DNA from: Xenorhabdus budapestensis
GTDB taxonomy: Bacteria > Pseudomonadota > Gammaproteobacteria > Enterobacterales > Enterobacteriaceae
Assembly (NCBI RefSeq): GCF_002632465.1
Contig: NZ_NIBS01000006.1
Location: 1-64,000 of the forward strand
Length of the DNA stretch: 64,000 nt
Direction of reading: 5' to 3'
The notes below the pieces were generated by a model. It was not told the origin of the DNA. It made no database searches and saw only the letters and a list, made by a program, of their open reading frames with translations. Positions 54,456-63,162 of the stretch are shown one piece after another. The first letter of the stretch is position 1, and each line of letters begins with the position of its first letter. A program made the position numbers and the translations under genes.

Positions 54456-54490
54456 AAAACCCTGCCTGATAATATCGGCAGGGTTTTAAC
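54456..54490 (+). terminator. Terminator after terD
   Basis: An 11-bp stem AAAACCCTGCC/GGCAGGGTTTT (54456-54466 and 54477-54487) with a 10-base loop and T-rich end. It closes the ter operon. Confidence 0.85.
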
Positions 54491-54590
54491 TTATCGAATG
54501 GAGTTAACGTTTTCTCACAACATGATTTTCTCAGAACATAAAGTGCTGCTAAAGTATCTCCACATATCCAAATAACACAAGGAACGTCAG

Positions 54591-54935
54591 ATGAGTCTTC
54601 ATGTTTTATTTCGCCATAATGATATCCCTGAATTAATCCTGCATGGCAGCGACCTCAACGAGGCTGGATTCATTGCTGATTCATTATTCCATATCTACCA
54701 ATGTTCAGATGGCATAATCATCTCTCTACTTGCTCCTCAGACTGATCTTGCCAGCCTGATCAATGAAATTGAAAACAATCCAGAGCAGGGAATAGATAAT
54801 ATTCGTGAAAATGGTGAACTCTATATTGCAGGTGATTGGCTAACTGACAGTCAGTTGATAGAGCAACCAATTAATATTGAGATAACATCCGGGAAAATTA
54901 TTCTTAAGCCCAAGTTAGCAGAACTGTTAGCCTGA
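54591..54935 (+). CDS. Hypothetical protein, 114 residues, after the ter operon
   Basis: I do not recognise this protein. It has no signal peptide or membrane segment, is acidic (many Glu/Asp in the central part) and looks like a small soluble alpha/beta protein. It starts MSLHVLFRHNDIPEL behind AAGGAA with good spacing and ends WLTDSQLIEQPINIEITSG then IILKPKLAELLA. A separate promoter is expected because the ter terminator lies 100 bases upstream. It might be a small immunity or stress protein, but nothing in the sequence proves it. Confidence 0.7.
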   Translation: MSLHVLFRHNDIPELILHGSDLNEAGFIADSLFHIYQCSDGIIISLLAPQTDLASLINEIENNPEQGIDNIRENGELYIAGDWLTDSQLIEQPINIEITSGKIILKPKLAELLA

Positions 54936-54977
54936 GCAACAACTCACAATCTTTTGTCAAAAATCTCTTGGAGATAT

Positions 54978-55010
54978 CAACCGGAAAGATTATCCACTCT
55001 TTTCCGGTTG
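54978..55010. terminator. Inverted repeat between convergent genes
   Basis: Stem CAACCGGAAA/TTTCCGGTTG (54978-54987 and 55001-55010), 13-base loop, with T-rich DNA on the plus side (ACTATTTAATTTTA). Likely terminator for the hypothetical gene. Confidence 0.6.
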
Positions 55011-55039
55011 ACTATTTAATTTTAAGCTGCCGAAAAAAC

Positions 55040-55786
55040 CTACTTTCCACCCGCCAGGTCCATGAAATTGCCTGTTACATACGATGCTTCATCAGACAAT
55101 AGCCACGCAATGGCTTCTGCAATTTCTTCTGGCTGCCCTCCTCTTTTCATCGGTAGGGAATCTTTAATGCGCTCGACCCTATCCGGCTCACCTCCATCTG
55201 TATGCATTTCTGTATAGATAAAACCGGGACGAACTGTATTCACCCTGATCCCCTGCGCTGCAACTTCTTGAGATAATCCGATCGTCAATGTATCAACAGC
55301 ACCTTTTGATGCAGCATAATCAATATATTCATAAGGGGAACCCAACCTTGCAGCCGCCGATGAAACATTCACAATTGCTCCCCCTTTGCCTCCATGACGA
55401 AAGGCCATTCTTTTGACAGCTTCACGGGCACAAAGAAAATACCCTGTTACATTGGTGGCAAATATGTCATTCAATCGTTCCGCTGTTAACTGCTCAATGG
55501 TAGCCTGAGGCTTTAAAATACCGGCATTATTTACCAGCCCGGATATATAACCCAGTTCCTCTTCTGCCCTTTGGAACAAGGCCACTATCTGTTTTTCATC
55601 TGTTACATCCACCTGAACAGAGATTGCCGACTGCCCCAGGTTTCGGATCATCTCCACAACTTCATGTGCACTGTTTTCACGAGTACGATAACCAATACAA
55701 ATATGATGACCTCTCTTTGCCAGACACAGGGCTGTCGCTTTACCAATGCCACGGGAACCGCCCGTAATAATTGTGATTTGCTGCAT
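55040..55786 (-). CDS. Short-chain dehydrogenase/reductase (YgfF-like)
   Basis: Classical SDR of 248 residues. It has the NAD(P) loop TGGSRGIGKA at residues 8-17, an NNAGIL motif, and the catalytic Ser-Tyr-Lys set NVSSAAARLG and YIDYAASKG. The Arg at GYRTREN suggests NADP preference. It is close to E. coli YgfF (247 residues), a putative oxidoreductase of unknown substrate. AAGGAAG lies eight bases before the ATG. Stands alone between an ERIC and a hairpin. Confidence 0.88.
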   Translation of the reverse strand: MQQITIITGGSRGIGKATALCLAKRGHHICIGYRTRENSAHEVVEMIRNLGQSAISVQVDVTDEKQIVALFQRAEEELGYISGLVNNAGILKPQATIEQLTAERLNDIFATNVTGYFLCAREAVKRMAFRHGGKGGAIVNVSSAAARLGSPYEYIDYAASKGAVDTLTIGLSQEVAAQGIRVNTVRPGFIYTEMHTDGGEPDRVERIKDSLPMKRGGQPEEIAEAIAWLLSDEASYVTGNFMDLAGGK

Positions 55787-55829
55787 AATGCGATCTTCCT
55801 TCTTTTTATTTTTCTGATGTGATTCCCTT

Positions 55830-55957
55830 TATACCCAATAGATTTCGAGTTGCATCGCGGCGGCAAGGGAACGTACCCCCGGAAGCATAGATAACTATGT
55901 GACTGGGGTGTAAAAGCTGCAACTTCATCAGATGAAGCTTGAATCCTATCGAGGATA
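55830..55957. repeat. Full-length ERIC element (128 bp)
   Basis: Has both termini (TATACCCAATAGATTTCGAG and a decayed GAATCCTATCGAGGATA), the GCGGCGGCAAGGGAACG arm and the CCCCGGAAGCATAGATAAC then GTGACTGGGGTG core. It fills the gap between the SDR gene and the oppA relic. In this copy the plus strand is the ERIC orientation opposite to those at 11743 and 34124. Confidence 0.88.
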
Positions 55958-55970
55958 ATTTTTTTATTCT

Positions 55971-56589
55971 TTAATGCTCAATAATATAAAGGTCTTTAGT
56001 GGATACATATCCCAACGGGTTAACATAAAAACCGCCCACATAAGGCTTCACCATTTTTGCACTGACATAATAATAAACGGGAATAACGGGAGAATCTTTG
56101 GTAATAAGATCTAATCCTTTTTGCTGATATGAGTTACCGTTAGTCTCACTCGCTTTTTTAATCAATACATCATATTCACTGTTCTCATATAAGAATGTAT
56201 TTTTTAAATACAAAATCATGGACAGTAATCAGTGTACCATCAGACCATTTACCTCCTTTTCTTAAATAGAAAACTCATGTTTTATTATCATCGGTTCCCC
56301 AGCTTTCAGCTAATCTTGGTTCGATATTGCCTTGTCTGTCGGTATAGACCAAACCATCAAAAAAATCATGGATAATATCTAATTCAGTATTACTTTCTAC
56401 TTTATGCACATCCAGAGAAGCCGGAAATGAACCATTATTGCGCACAATTTCCTGTTTCTCTGCCAACTCTGTACCGGGCGGGACAACGGCAGCCTAAGCC
56501 AAACTGACACTACTCAGTATAATTCCTATCGAGCAGGATAATACTTTAGATGTTTTATTTTTTATTATTCTGGATATTATTTTCTGCAT
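55971..56589 (-). pseudogene. Decayed oppA paralogue with large internal deletion
   Basis: Minus-strand ATG 56589 begins MQKIISRIIKNKTSKVLSC, a signal peptide like that of the intact oppA next to it, but an amber TAG (56494-56496) follows at its end. Then ELAEKQEIVRNNGSFPASLD runs to a stop at 56275, one frame slip leads into LRKGGKWSDGTLITVHDFVF, and the text jumps directly to the OppA C-terminus (NSEYDVLIKKASE to KDLYIIEH, stop 55971). About 390 central residues are missing. Tandem relic of the 56715-58349 gene. Confidence 0.88.
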
Positions 56590-56675
56590 GTTTGGTTACT
56601 CCATCATGATAGTTATTTAATTTTTCACATTTTAATTCTCTTCATAATTACTGTTTTTAATTAAATCTTTCATTT

Positions 56676-56706
56676 AATAACAGCCTGTCAGAAACAGGCT
56701 GTTATT
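56676..56706 (-). terminator. Hairpin after oppA
   Basis: A perfect 13-bp stem AATAACAGCCTGT/ACAGGCTGTTATT with a 5-base loop, nine bases after the oppA stop (56715) on the minus strand. There is a weak T-tract within the stem. Confidence 0.65.
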
Positions 56707-56714
56707 ATTAAAAA

Positions 56715-58349
56715 TCAGTGTTTAATAATATAAAGATCTTTTGTCAGAATACGCCCTAATGGGCTGATATAAACGCCGCCAACATAAGGTTTAATTAATT
56801 TAATACGGACATAATCATAAACTGGGATGGCTGGTGAATCGTGAGTAAGAATATCAATTGCTTGTTGATAAATATCCTTATCGTCAGTCTCATCCGCCTT
56901 TAACACCAATTTATCAAATTCTGGATTATTATACTTTGTTATATTGTTAGTGTTTCCTGTCATGAAAATCTCTAAGAAGGTAACTGGACTATCATAATCT
57001 GCCTGCCAGGCATATCTGGAAACTTCGAAGTTACCCTGATACATGGACTCAACCTGTGATTTACTTTCCTGATTTTCTAAGACGGCTTCAACACCGAGAT
57101 TTTTTTTCCACATCGAACTGGCGGCAATAGCGATTCTTTTATGTCCATCTGACGTGTTGTATAACAGCTTAAATTTAAGCGGATTATTCTCATTGAAACC
57201 CGCTTCATTCAGCAATGCTTTAGCTTTTGCAATACGTTTTTCTTGCGTCCATGACGCATAATCAGGGCGTTTTAAATTAATTCCTCCGCTGCCCGGAAAC
57301 ACCACATAATAAGCGGGCTTTTGGCCTTGTCCCATTACCCTGTCAGCAATAACATCCCTATCCAGCGCTAAAGTCAGCGCTTGCCTGACCCGGATATCGT
57401 TAAACGGTGGTTTTCGGATATTAAAAAGATAATAATAAACACTCATTATGGGAGTAATATGAAATTGATCACCCAATTGCTTTTTCAGTGTCGGAAAGAA
57501 ATCTGTTGGGCCTCCGTTTGAAATATCAATTTCTCCTGCCAAGTAACGATTAAGATCGGCTTTATAGTCTGATATCGGCAAATAAGTGACTTTATTAATT
57601 ACGGTATTCTTGTCATCCCAATAATGAGGGTTTCTGACACCAACAATTTTTTCATTTACAATCCATTCAGAAAGCTTAAAAGGCCCATTACTGACAAAAA
57701 ATTCCGGCTTCGTCCATTTATTACCATATTTTTTGACAACCTTTTCACTGAGCGTAGACATAACTGGATGCTCCAGCATTTGCAAAAAACCCGCTTTTGG
57801 TCTTTCCAGAGAAACTTCTATTGTGGCATCGTCCAGTGCTTTAATAGCGAGCTCTTCAGGTTTTTTCTTACCGGATAATACATCGTGTGCATTGATAACT
57901 TTGGCCTGAACGAGATAGCTGCCATAAGGGGAAAGAGTGTCGGGAGTTACCAGCCGCCGCCAGGTAAAAACCACATCATGTGCAGTCACTGGCGAACCAT
58001 CTGACCACTTTATTCCTTTTCTTAAATGGAAAACCCACGTTTTATTATCTTTGGTTTCCCAATGCTCAGCCAACGCAGGGATAGTGTTACTATTTTTATC
58101 AATGGTAACCAATGGTTCAAAAAAATCCTGTAAAATATCAAATTCACTACTACCTTCGGACTTATGGGGATCTAAAGAGCCGGGCTCGGAAAAATTATTG
58201 CGGGTGATTTCTTGCTTTTCAGCTAATTGTGTACCAACAGGGACTACAGCAGCGTAAGAGTAAGTAGCACTTCCTAATATAAGACTTACAGAACAGGTTA
58301 ATACTCTGGCAATTTTGTTTTTTATTAGCTTTGCCATTATTTTTTGCAT
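56715..58349 (-). CDS. oppA: Periplasmic oligopeptide-binding protein OppA
   Basis: Solute-binding protein of an oligopeptide ABC transporter (SBP family 5), 544 residues (E. coli OppA 543). Start ATG 58349 with GGGAG upstream; the frame opens at 58562 and its first part is translated ERIC DNA, so is not used. Signal peptide (LTCSVSLILGSATYSYA), then family motifs RNNFSEPGSLDPHK, LRKGIKWSDGSPVTAHDV, FVSNGPFKLSEW and AIPVYDYVRIKLI. No oppBCDF is beside it, so it is an orphan binding protein that must share a transporter or act alone. The neighbouring relic shows a former tandem pair. Confidence 0.93.
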   Translation of the reverse strand: MQKIMAKLIKNKIARVLTCSVSLILGSATYSYAAVVPVGTQLAEKQEITRNNFSEPGSLDPHKSEGSSEFDILQDFFEPLVTIDKNSNTIPALAEHWETKDNKTWVFHLRKGIKWSDGSPVTAHDVVFTWRRLVTPDTLSPYGSYLVQAKVINAHDVLSGKKKPEELAIKALDDATIEVSLERPKAGFLQMLEHPVMSTLSEKVVKKYGNKWTKPEFFVSNGPFKLSEWIVNEKIVGVRNPHYWDDKNTVINKVTYLPISDYKADLNRYLAGEIDISNGGPTDFFPTLKKQLGDQFHITPIMSVYYYLFNIRKPPFNDIRVRQALTLALDRDVIADRVMGQGQKPAYYVVFPGSGGINLKRPDYASWTQEKRIAKAKALLNEAGFNENNPLKFKLLYNTSDGHKRIAIAASSMWKKNLGVEAVLENQESKSQVESMYQGNFEVSRYAWQADYDSPVTFLEIFMTGNTNNITKYNNPEFDKLVLKADETDDKDIYQQAIDILTHDSPAIPVYDYVRIKLIKPYVGGVYISPLGRILTKDLYIIKH

Positions 58350-58441
58350 ATCAGTGCTCCCCATATTTATTTTTATTATTAATTTCACTATTACATTTAT
58401 TATTACTACCTCTACTATTATTGCCTTAAAAACATTACTCT

Positions 58442-58526
58442 TATACCCATCGTCTTTCAAGTTGCAGCTTTGTTGGCTGCGCTCGTTCACCCCGGTCACA
58501 TAGTTATCTATGCTCCCGGGGATTGG
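58442..58526. repeat. ERIC element truncated at the right end
   Basis: Left end TATACCCATCGTCTTTCAAG, then TTGTTGGCTGCGCTCGTTCA, CCCCGGTCACATAGTTATCT and ATGCTCCCGGGGATTGGCGA. The other terminus is missing and it abuts a gene relic. Confidence 0.88.
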
Positions 58527-58655
58527 CGACTTCTCTGCAAAATATTTCACAACCGCATCCACATCAGGAACACTGTAAACCGGATCAGTACCCTCTCTAA
58601 ATACAGAGAAATTACTTCCCCCTGTCGCCAGATATTCGTTGCAAGGTATCAGCAG
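58527..58655 (-). pseudogene. 3' relic of a 5'-nucleotidase gene
   Basis: On the minus strand, after a stop (58656-58658), 43 codons read CNEYLATGGSNFSVFREGTD and then PVYSVPDVDAVVKYFAEK. This is the C-terminal end of the 5'-nucleotidase C domain (UshA/YfkN-like). No further part of the gene exists and the end runs into the ERIC. It lies next to cpdB, of the same superfamily, but is not a copy of its C-terminus. Confidence 0.72.
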
Positions 58656-58664
58656 TCAATGATA

Positions 58665-58688
58665 ATGCCTGCTCCGTTGAGCAGGCAT
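58665..58688 (-). terminator. Hairpin after cpdB
   Basis: A 10-bp perfect stem ATGCCTGCTC/GAGCAGGCAT with a 4-base loop, 16 bases after the cpdB stop on the minus strand; the following bases are TATCATTG, so the T-tract is weak. Confidence 0.7.
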
Positions 58689-58703
58689 CAATACAGTTAA
58701 GGT

Positions 58704-60659
58704 TTATTTTTTATCAGTCAGATCAATTTGATAAATTGCAAACCCAACCTCATCATTTTTCAGGTATTTCACCGGATATTGCGCGTGTTCTTTAATAAAC
58801 TTCACGGCCTTTTCTGATGGAGAGGTTTCAAAGCGGACATCCAGTTTTTTATCTGTCTTGATTGGCAGGAATGACCAGTTATTTTCCGCCTGTGTTGATA
58901 CCACACCTTTCTCTTTAGTCATTCTGGAAATGTAGGCAGCCAAAATGGAGCGATTTTCATCCGGTGAAGCAAATGCAATATGGCCTTCACCTGTTCCTGC
59001 AAATTTACCACCATAACCACGGTAGTTATTAGTGGCGATCAGGAATGTCGCTGTTGGATCGATAGGTTTACCCTGGTAAGTAACGTCCTTAATACGGTTC
59101 GCACTTTTGTTGATCAATTGGCAATCTGTGTCGTATTTCGCTGGCTGAGTCAGATCCACCTTATAATTGACACCGCTGATGGTATCGAAATTATAAGTTC
59201 GGAAACTCTTCCAGTTCAATAACTCTTGTGGTTTGGTGGAGTTAGGATCTATCTGGTTATACATGCCAGCTGAACATTCCAGCCACTCCACAACATCAGC
59301 ACCACTCGCTTTCACCACAACCAACGTGTTCGGGTAGAGATACAAATCAGCCGCGTTACGGAATGTCAGGTCACCTTTCTCTACTTCGACAAAATCAGCC
59401 GGTGCATTTTTACGTCCACCTACCTTGAATGGTGCAGCAGCCCCCAGAACTGGCAGATCTGCCAGATCAGGATCACCCTGAATAAAACGCGTGGTGTAAT
59501 CAACCTGGGCATCGTTAACGATCTGAACCGTTGGATCATTCTGGATCAGAGCAAGATAACTGTACATATTGGCAGAGGCTTTACCAATGAACTTGCCAAC
59601 GAAATCACGGGTTCCCTGATTGGCTTCTTCAATAATCGCTGCCAGTTTGTTGTCACGTTCAACCAATGCTTTCTTATGCGTTTTATCATAGATAGGACGC
59701 GCTTCAGCTTTAGCAGATTCCACTTTCCATTCACCGCTGTCGTTGTTGATAACCATATCAACAATCCCCAAATGGTCTCCCCATTGGCCCGGCATCACGG
59801 CAGGAATGCCATTGACTGTGCCATTAGCAACATCAACACCTCTAATACCGTTGTATTCCTCGCTTGGGAAAACCCCGTGCGCATGACCGAACATAATGGC
59901 ATTAATGCCGGGAACTTCACTCAAATAATAAACAGAGTTTTCTGCCATCGCTTTATAAGGCTCTTGAAAGAAACCAGAATGCGGAATAGCAATAATGAGG
60001 TCAGCTCCCGCTTTCTTCATTTCAGGTACAAATTTTTTTGCTGTCTCAGTGATATCGTTGACAACGACTTTGCCATCCAGATTGGCCTTATCCCAAATAC
60101 TGATCTGTGTTGGAACAAAACCGATATAACCGATCTTAATTGTGTGCTCTTTGCCTTCACGATCTTTAACGGGGGTATCAACAATAATATAAGGTGTGAA
60201 GTAGTTTTTGTCGGTCTTGGCATCCATAATATTGGCGTTAATGTAAGGGAATTTAGCCCCTGCTATCGCCTGTTTCAGATAATCCAGACCAAAGTTAAAT
60301 TCATGGTTACCGAAATTACCTATGGTATAACCCATGGTGTTCATCAGTTGGTGGACCGGATGGACTTCACCTTGTTTGAGTCCTTTTGCCACTATGTAAT
60401 CTGCCATCGGGCTTCCCTGGATCAGGTCACCATTATCAACCAGAATTGCGTTGGTAGCTTCAGCTTTGGCTGCTTTAATTAAACTCGCAGTACGAACCAG
60501 ACCAAACTGCTCAGTCGGTTTATCCTTAAAGTAATCGAAATCAATCAGGTTGCTGTGAACATCTGATGTTTCCATAACCCGTAAATCAACGGTTGCCGCA
60601 TTGACATTAAATGCCACCAACATCACCAACGTTGAAATTTTCAAGCCATACTTCAACAT
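58704..60659 (-). CDS. cpdB: 2',3'-cyclic-nucleotide 2'-phosphodiesterase/3'-nucleotidase CpdB
   Basis: Periplasmic bifunctional phosphodiesterase that lets cells use 2',3'-cyclic and 3'-nucleotides as phosphate source. From ATG 60659 (AGGGGA five bases upstream) it has 651 residues (E. coli 647); the frame opens at 60758. Signal peptide [16 protein letters not shown]; metallophosphoesterase motifs [33 protein letters not shown] and [10 protein letters not shown]; the C-terminal nucleotide-binding domain has [11 protein letters not shown] and [12 protein letters not shown]. In E. coli cpdB is elsewhere. Confidence 0.96.
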   Translation of the reverse strand: MLKYGLKISTLVMLVAFNVNAATVDLRVMETSDVHSNLIDFDYFKDKPTEQFGLVRTASLIKAAKAEATNAILVDNGDLIQGSPMADYIVAKGLKQGEVHPVHQLMNTMGYTIGNFGNHEFNFGLDYLKQAIAGAKFPYINANIMDAKTDKNYFTPYIIVDTPVKDREGKEHTIKIGYIGFVPTQISIWDKANLDGKVVVNDITETAKKFVPEMKKAGADLIIAIPHSGFFQEPYKAMAENSVYYLSEVPGINAIMFGHAHGVFPSEEYNGIRGVDVANGTVNGIPAVMPGQWGDHLGIVDMVINNDSGEWKVESAKAEARPIYDKTHKKALVERDNKLAAIIEEANQGTRDFVGKFIGKASANMYSYLALIQNDPTVQIVNDAQVDYTTRFIQGDPDLADLPVLGAAAPFKVGGRKNAPADFVEVEKGDLTFRNAADLYLYPNTLVVVKASGADVVEWLECSAGMYNQIDPNSTKPQELLNWKSFRTYNFDTISGVNYKVDLTQPAKYDTDCQLINKSANRIKDVTYQGKPIDPTATFLIATNNYRGYGGKFAGTGEGHIAFASPDENRSILAAYISRMTKEKGVVSTQAENNWSFLPIKTDKKLDVRFETSPSEKAVKFIKEHAQYPVKYLKNDEVGFAIYQIDLTDKK

Positions 60660-60859
60660 GTTATCCCCTTCTATAGATAGAGTTTCCAGAATGGTTTGTT
60701 TCTTATCTCTATAAACCGGATTGTCTCTGCGGACATCATCATATGCCGCTTCAATCAACAGACGTATGCTATTGTACTGATTGTTCTTTTATTTATGGTA
60801 TTACCCGTAACATAGAAACAGGATTCGCTCACAAAATCAGGAATTTTATGCCAAATAGA

Positions 60860-60896
60860 TATGCCCTTCATTTTTAGAGTAAAAATGAAGGGCATA
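60860..60896 (-). terminator. Long hairpin between mak and cpdB
   Basis: A perfect 16-bp stem TATGCCCTTCATTTTT/AAAAATGAAGGGCATA with a 5-base loop. The T-run lies within the stem. It is 15 bases after the mak stop on the minus strand, so termination of mak is likely. A partial second copy, AAATGAAGGGTATAG, follows at 60897-60911. Confidence 0.65.
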
Positions 60897-60910
60897 AATG
60901 AAGGGTATAG

Positions 60911-61819
60911 TTATTTATTAGGCCACAACCACGCCGCCCCACGCACTCCGCTGGAATCACCATGCAGTGCTTTTCTAATTGGCGTTGCACACTCGCCACC
61001 AAAGACCCACTCACTCACTAAACCCGGCAAGGTCTGATAAAGGCGATCAACATTACTCATACCACCACCCAGCACAATGACATCAGGATCAAGTAAGTTA
61101 ACGACCTGAGCTAACGCCCGTGCCAGACGCTTTTCGTAGCGCTGGATGGCCAGTTCCGCAATTTTATCTCCCTGAGCTACAGCCTCCATAATTTCATGAC
61201 CTTTTTTGTGCACGCCACTCAAGCGGAAATAATCCTTCATAAAACCGGTTCCCGATACGAACATTTCGGTACAGCCTGGTTTACCGCAGAAACAACGAAC
61301 CTCTTCCTGATATGCCCGATCTTCATCATCCATCCACGGTAATGGGTTATGTCCCCATTCTCCAGCCAGACCATTACCACCTGCATGTACCTTGCCATCA
61401 AATGCCAGACCTGAGCCACAGCCAGTCCCGATAATAACGGCAAACACCATTGGCATACCTGCTGCTGCACCATCAGTCGCTTCCGAGACAGCCAGACAGT
61501 TTGCGTCATTGGCAACCCGTACTTCACGCCCCAAGAAAGCAGAAATATCTTTGTCCAAAACCTGACCATTCAGCCAGACCGAATTGGCATTTTTCACTTT
61601 TCCGGTAAAAGGTGAAATCGCGCCCGGAATGCCAATTCCTATTGTGCCTCTCTGCCCGGTTGCCTGTTCCGCATCCGCTATCAAACCGGCAATGGCAGCC
61701 AGTGTTTGTTGATAGCCATTGCGGGGAGTATCCACCCGTTTCCGAAACAGTTCTTCACCCTGATCACCCAATGCGATCACTTCAATCTTGGTTCCACCAA
61801 GATCAATACCTATACGCAT
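60911..61819 (-). CDS. mak: Fructokinase Mak
   Basis: ROK-family sugar kinase that phosphorylates fructose (and less well mannose/glucose). It has 302 residues, as in E. coli. ATP loop [15 protein letters not shown] near residue 3, substrate-binding [27 protein letters not shown] and the ROK zinc site [12 protein letters not shown] are present. It diverges from rdgC, as in E. coli; araJ, between sbcC and mak in E. coli, is replaced by the accessory segment. Confidence 0.95.
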   Translation of the reverse strand: MRIGIDLGGTKIEVIALGDQGEELFRKRVDTPRNGYQQTLAAIAGLIADAEQATGQRGTIGIGIPGAISPFTGKVKNANSVWLNGQVLDKDISAFLGREVRVANDANCLAVSEATDGAAAGMPMVFAVIIGTGCGSGLAFDGKVHAGGNGLAGEWGHNPLPWMDDEDRAYQEEVRCFCGKPGCTEMFVSGTGFMKDYFRLSGVHKKGHEIMEAVAQGDKIAELAIQRYEKRLARALAQVVNLLDPDVIVLGGGMSNVDRLYQTLPGLVSEWVFGGECATPIRKALHGDSSGVRGAAWLWPNK

Positions 61820-62097
61820 AGCTTACCTTTTTCTCTGTGGTTTACCGTTAGCTGAATTTTTTCAGGCTAACTGAATCGTGTTGTCGTAAGATCATTGCCT
61901 GAGCAGCATTAACAATCAAGAATTATAACGTCACTTTGTTTTAGGAAATGGACGTTTTAGATAATGCATGAAATTCCAAGAAGGAAATAGATGAAGTTCT
62001 AGGGCTTCGCCGCATGATTCGTTATCATGCGCAGCTATGTTTTTCAAATAACGTTTCATATGACGTTTATCACAATGCACAAATATGGGGTAACCAC

Positions 62098-63009
62098 ATG
62101 TTATGGTTCAAAAATTTAATGATTTACCGTTTAAACCGAGAAATTTCACTTTCTGCGGATGAACTGGAAAAACAATTAAGCCCATTGGCATTCACCCCAT
62201 GCGGCAGTCAGGACATGATGAAAACAGGTTGGGTTCCGCCAATGGGTGCTCATGGTGAAGCATTCACTCATGCTACCGGTAATCAGATCCTGATTTGTGC
62301 GCGCAAGGAAGAAAAAATGCTGCCTTCTCCGGTCATTAAACAGGAACTACAAACCAAAATCGCCCGTCTGGAAGGAGAGCAGCATCGGAAACTGAAAAAA
62401 ACCGAGAAAGATTCACTGAAAGATGAAGTGATCCATACTTTATTACCGAGAGCATTCAGCCGTTTCAGCCAGACTTATATCTGGATAGATACCGTTAACA
62501 ATCTGATTATTGTTGATTCAGCCAGTGCCAAACGTGCCGAAGATAATCTGGCTTTATTAAGAAAAACACTTGGCTCATTGCCTGTTGTTCCCTTGACTTT
62601 CAAAGATCCCATTGAGCTGACATTAACTGAGTGGGTACGTTCGAGTAATTTACCTGCCGGTTATACTCTGATGGATGAAGCTGAATTAAAAGCCATTCTG
62701 GAAGAAGGCGGGGTTATTCGCTGTAAGAAACAGGAGTTGGTGTCTGACGAAATAGCGGCACACATTGAATCTGGGAAATATGTCACCAAACTGGCACTGG
62801 ACTGGGAAGAGCGTATCCAATTCATGTTGTCAGATGATGGTTCTTACAAGCGCATTAAATTCAGTGAAACATTGCGTGAGCAAAATGATGATATTGATCG
62901 TGAAAATGTTGCTCAACGCTTCGATGCTGATTTCACGCTGATGACTGGTGAATTAAGTACGCTGATAAAACATACCATTGATGCGCTGGGTGGTGAGGCA
63001 GAAAGATAA
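62098..63009 (+). CDS. rdgC: Recombination-associated protein RdgC
   Basis: Ring-shaped DNA-binding protein that limits RecA function. I start at ATG 62098 ([18 protein letters not shown]) behind GGGG with seven bases spacing, although the frame opens at 62014. It has 303 residues, equal to E. coli RdgC, with [20 protein letters not shown] and the C-terminal [15 protein letters not shown]. In E. coli rdgC and mak are also divergent neighbours. Confidence 0.96.
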   Translation: MLWFKNLMIYRLNREISLSADELEKQLSPLAFTPCGSQDMMKTGWVPPMGAHGEAFTHATGNQILICARKEEKMLPSPVIKQELQTKIARLEGEQHRKLKKTEKDSLKDEVIHTLLPRAFSRFSQTYIWIDTVNNLIIVDSASAKRAEDNLALLRKTLGSLPVVPLTFKDPIELTLTEWVRSSNLPAGYTLMDEAELKAILEEGGVIRCKKQELVSDEIAAHIESGKYVTKLALDWEERIQFMLSDDGSYKRIKFSETLREQNDDIDRENVAQRFDADFTLMTGELSTLIKHTIDALGGEAER

Positions 63010-63013
63010 TTTC

Positions 63014-63045
63014 TTATCCATCCAATAGATTTCAAAAAGCAACTA
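63014..63045. repeat. Possible ERIC remnant after rdgC
   Basis: TATCCATCCAATAGATTTCA resembles an ERIC terminus (TATACCCAATAGATTTCAAG), followed by AAAAGCAAC, but nothing else of the element can be recognised. Confidence 0.4.
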
Positions 63046-63072
63046 ACAACACTATGGCTTGATATAGACAGG

Positions 63073-63116
63073 ATATAAAAAGGATACAGCCTCAATAGTA
63101 TTTCCATTGAGGCTGT
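63073..63116 (-). terminator. Terminator after the porin gene
   Basis: Stem ACAGCCTCAAT/ATTGAGGCTGT (63086-63096 and 63106-63116) with a 9-base loop; the minus strand then reads ATCCTTTTTATA. Confidence 0.85.
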
Positions 63117-63162
63117 TACTGTGACAATTATTACTCTTCATACAAACTATTACTTCACACAA

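Noticed and set aside
59676..60482. 268-codon antisense frame within cpdB
   Set aside because: Long only because of codon use of cpdB; the cpdB frame has full-length family similarity.
41897..60800. Prophage or integrative element between sbcC and mak
   Set aside because: No integrase, phage genes, tRNA target or att-like direct repeats seen; it looks like a patchwork of accessory genes.
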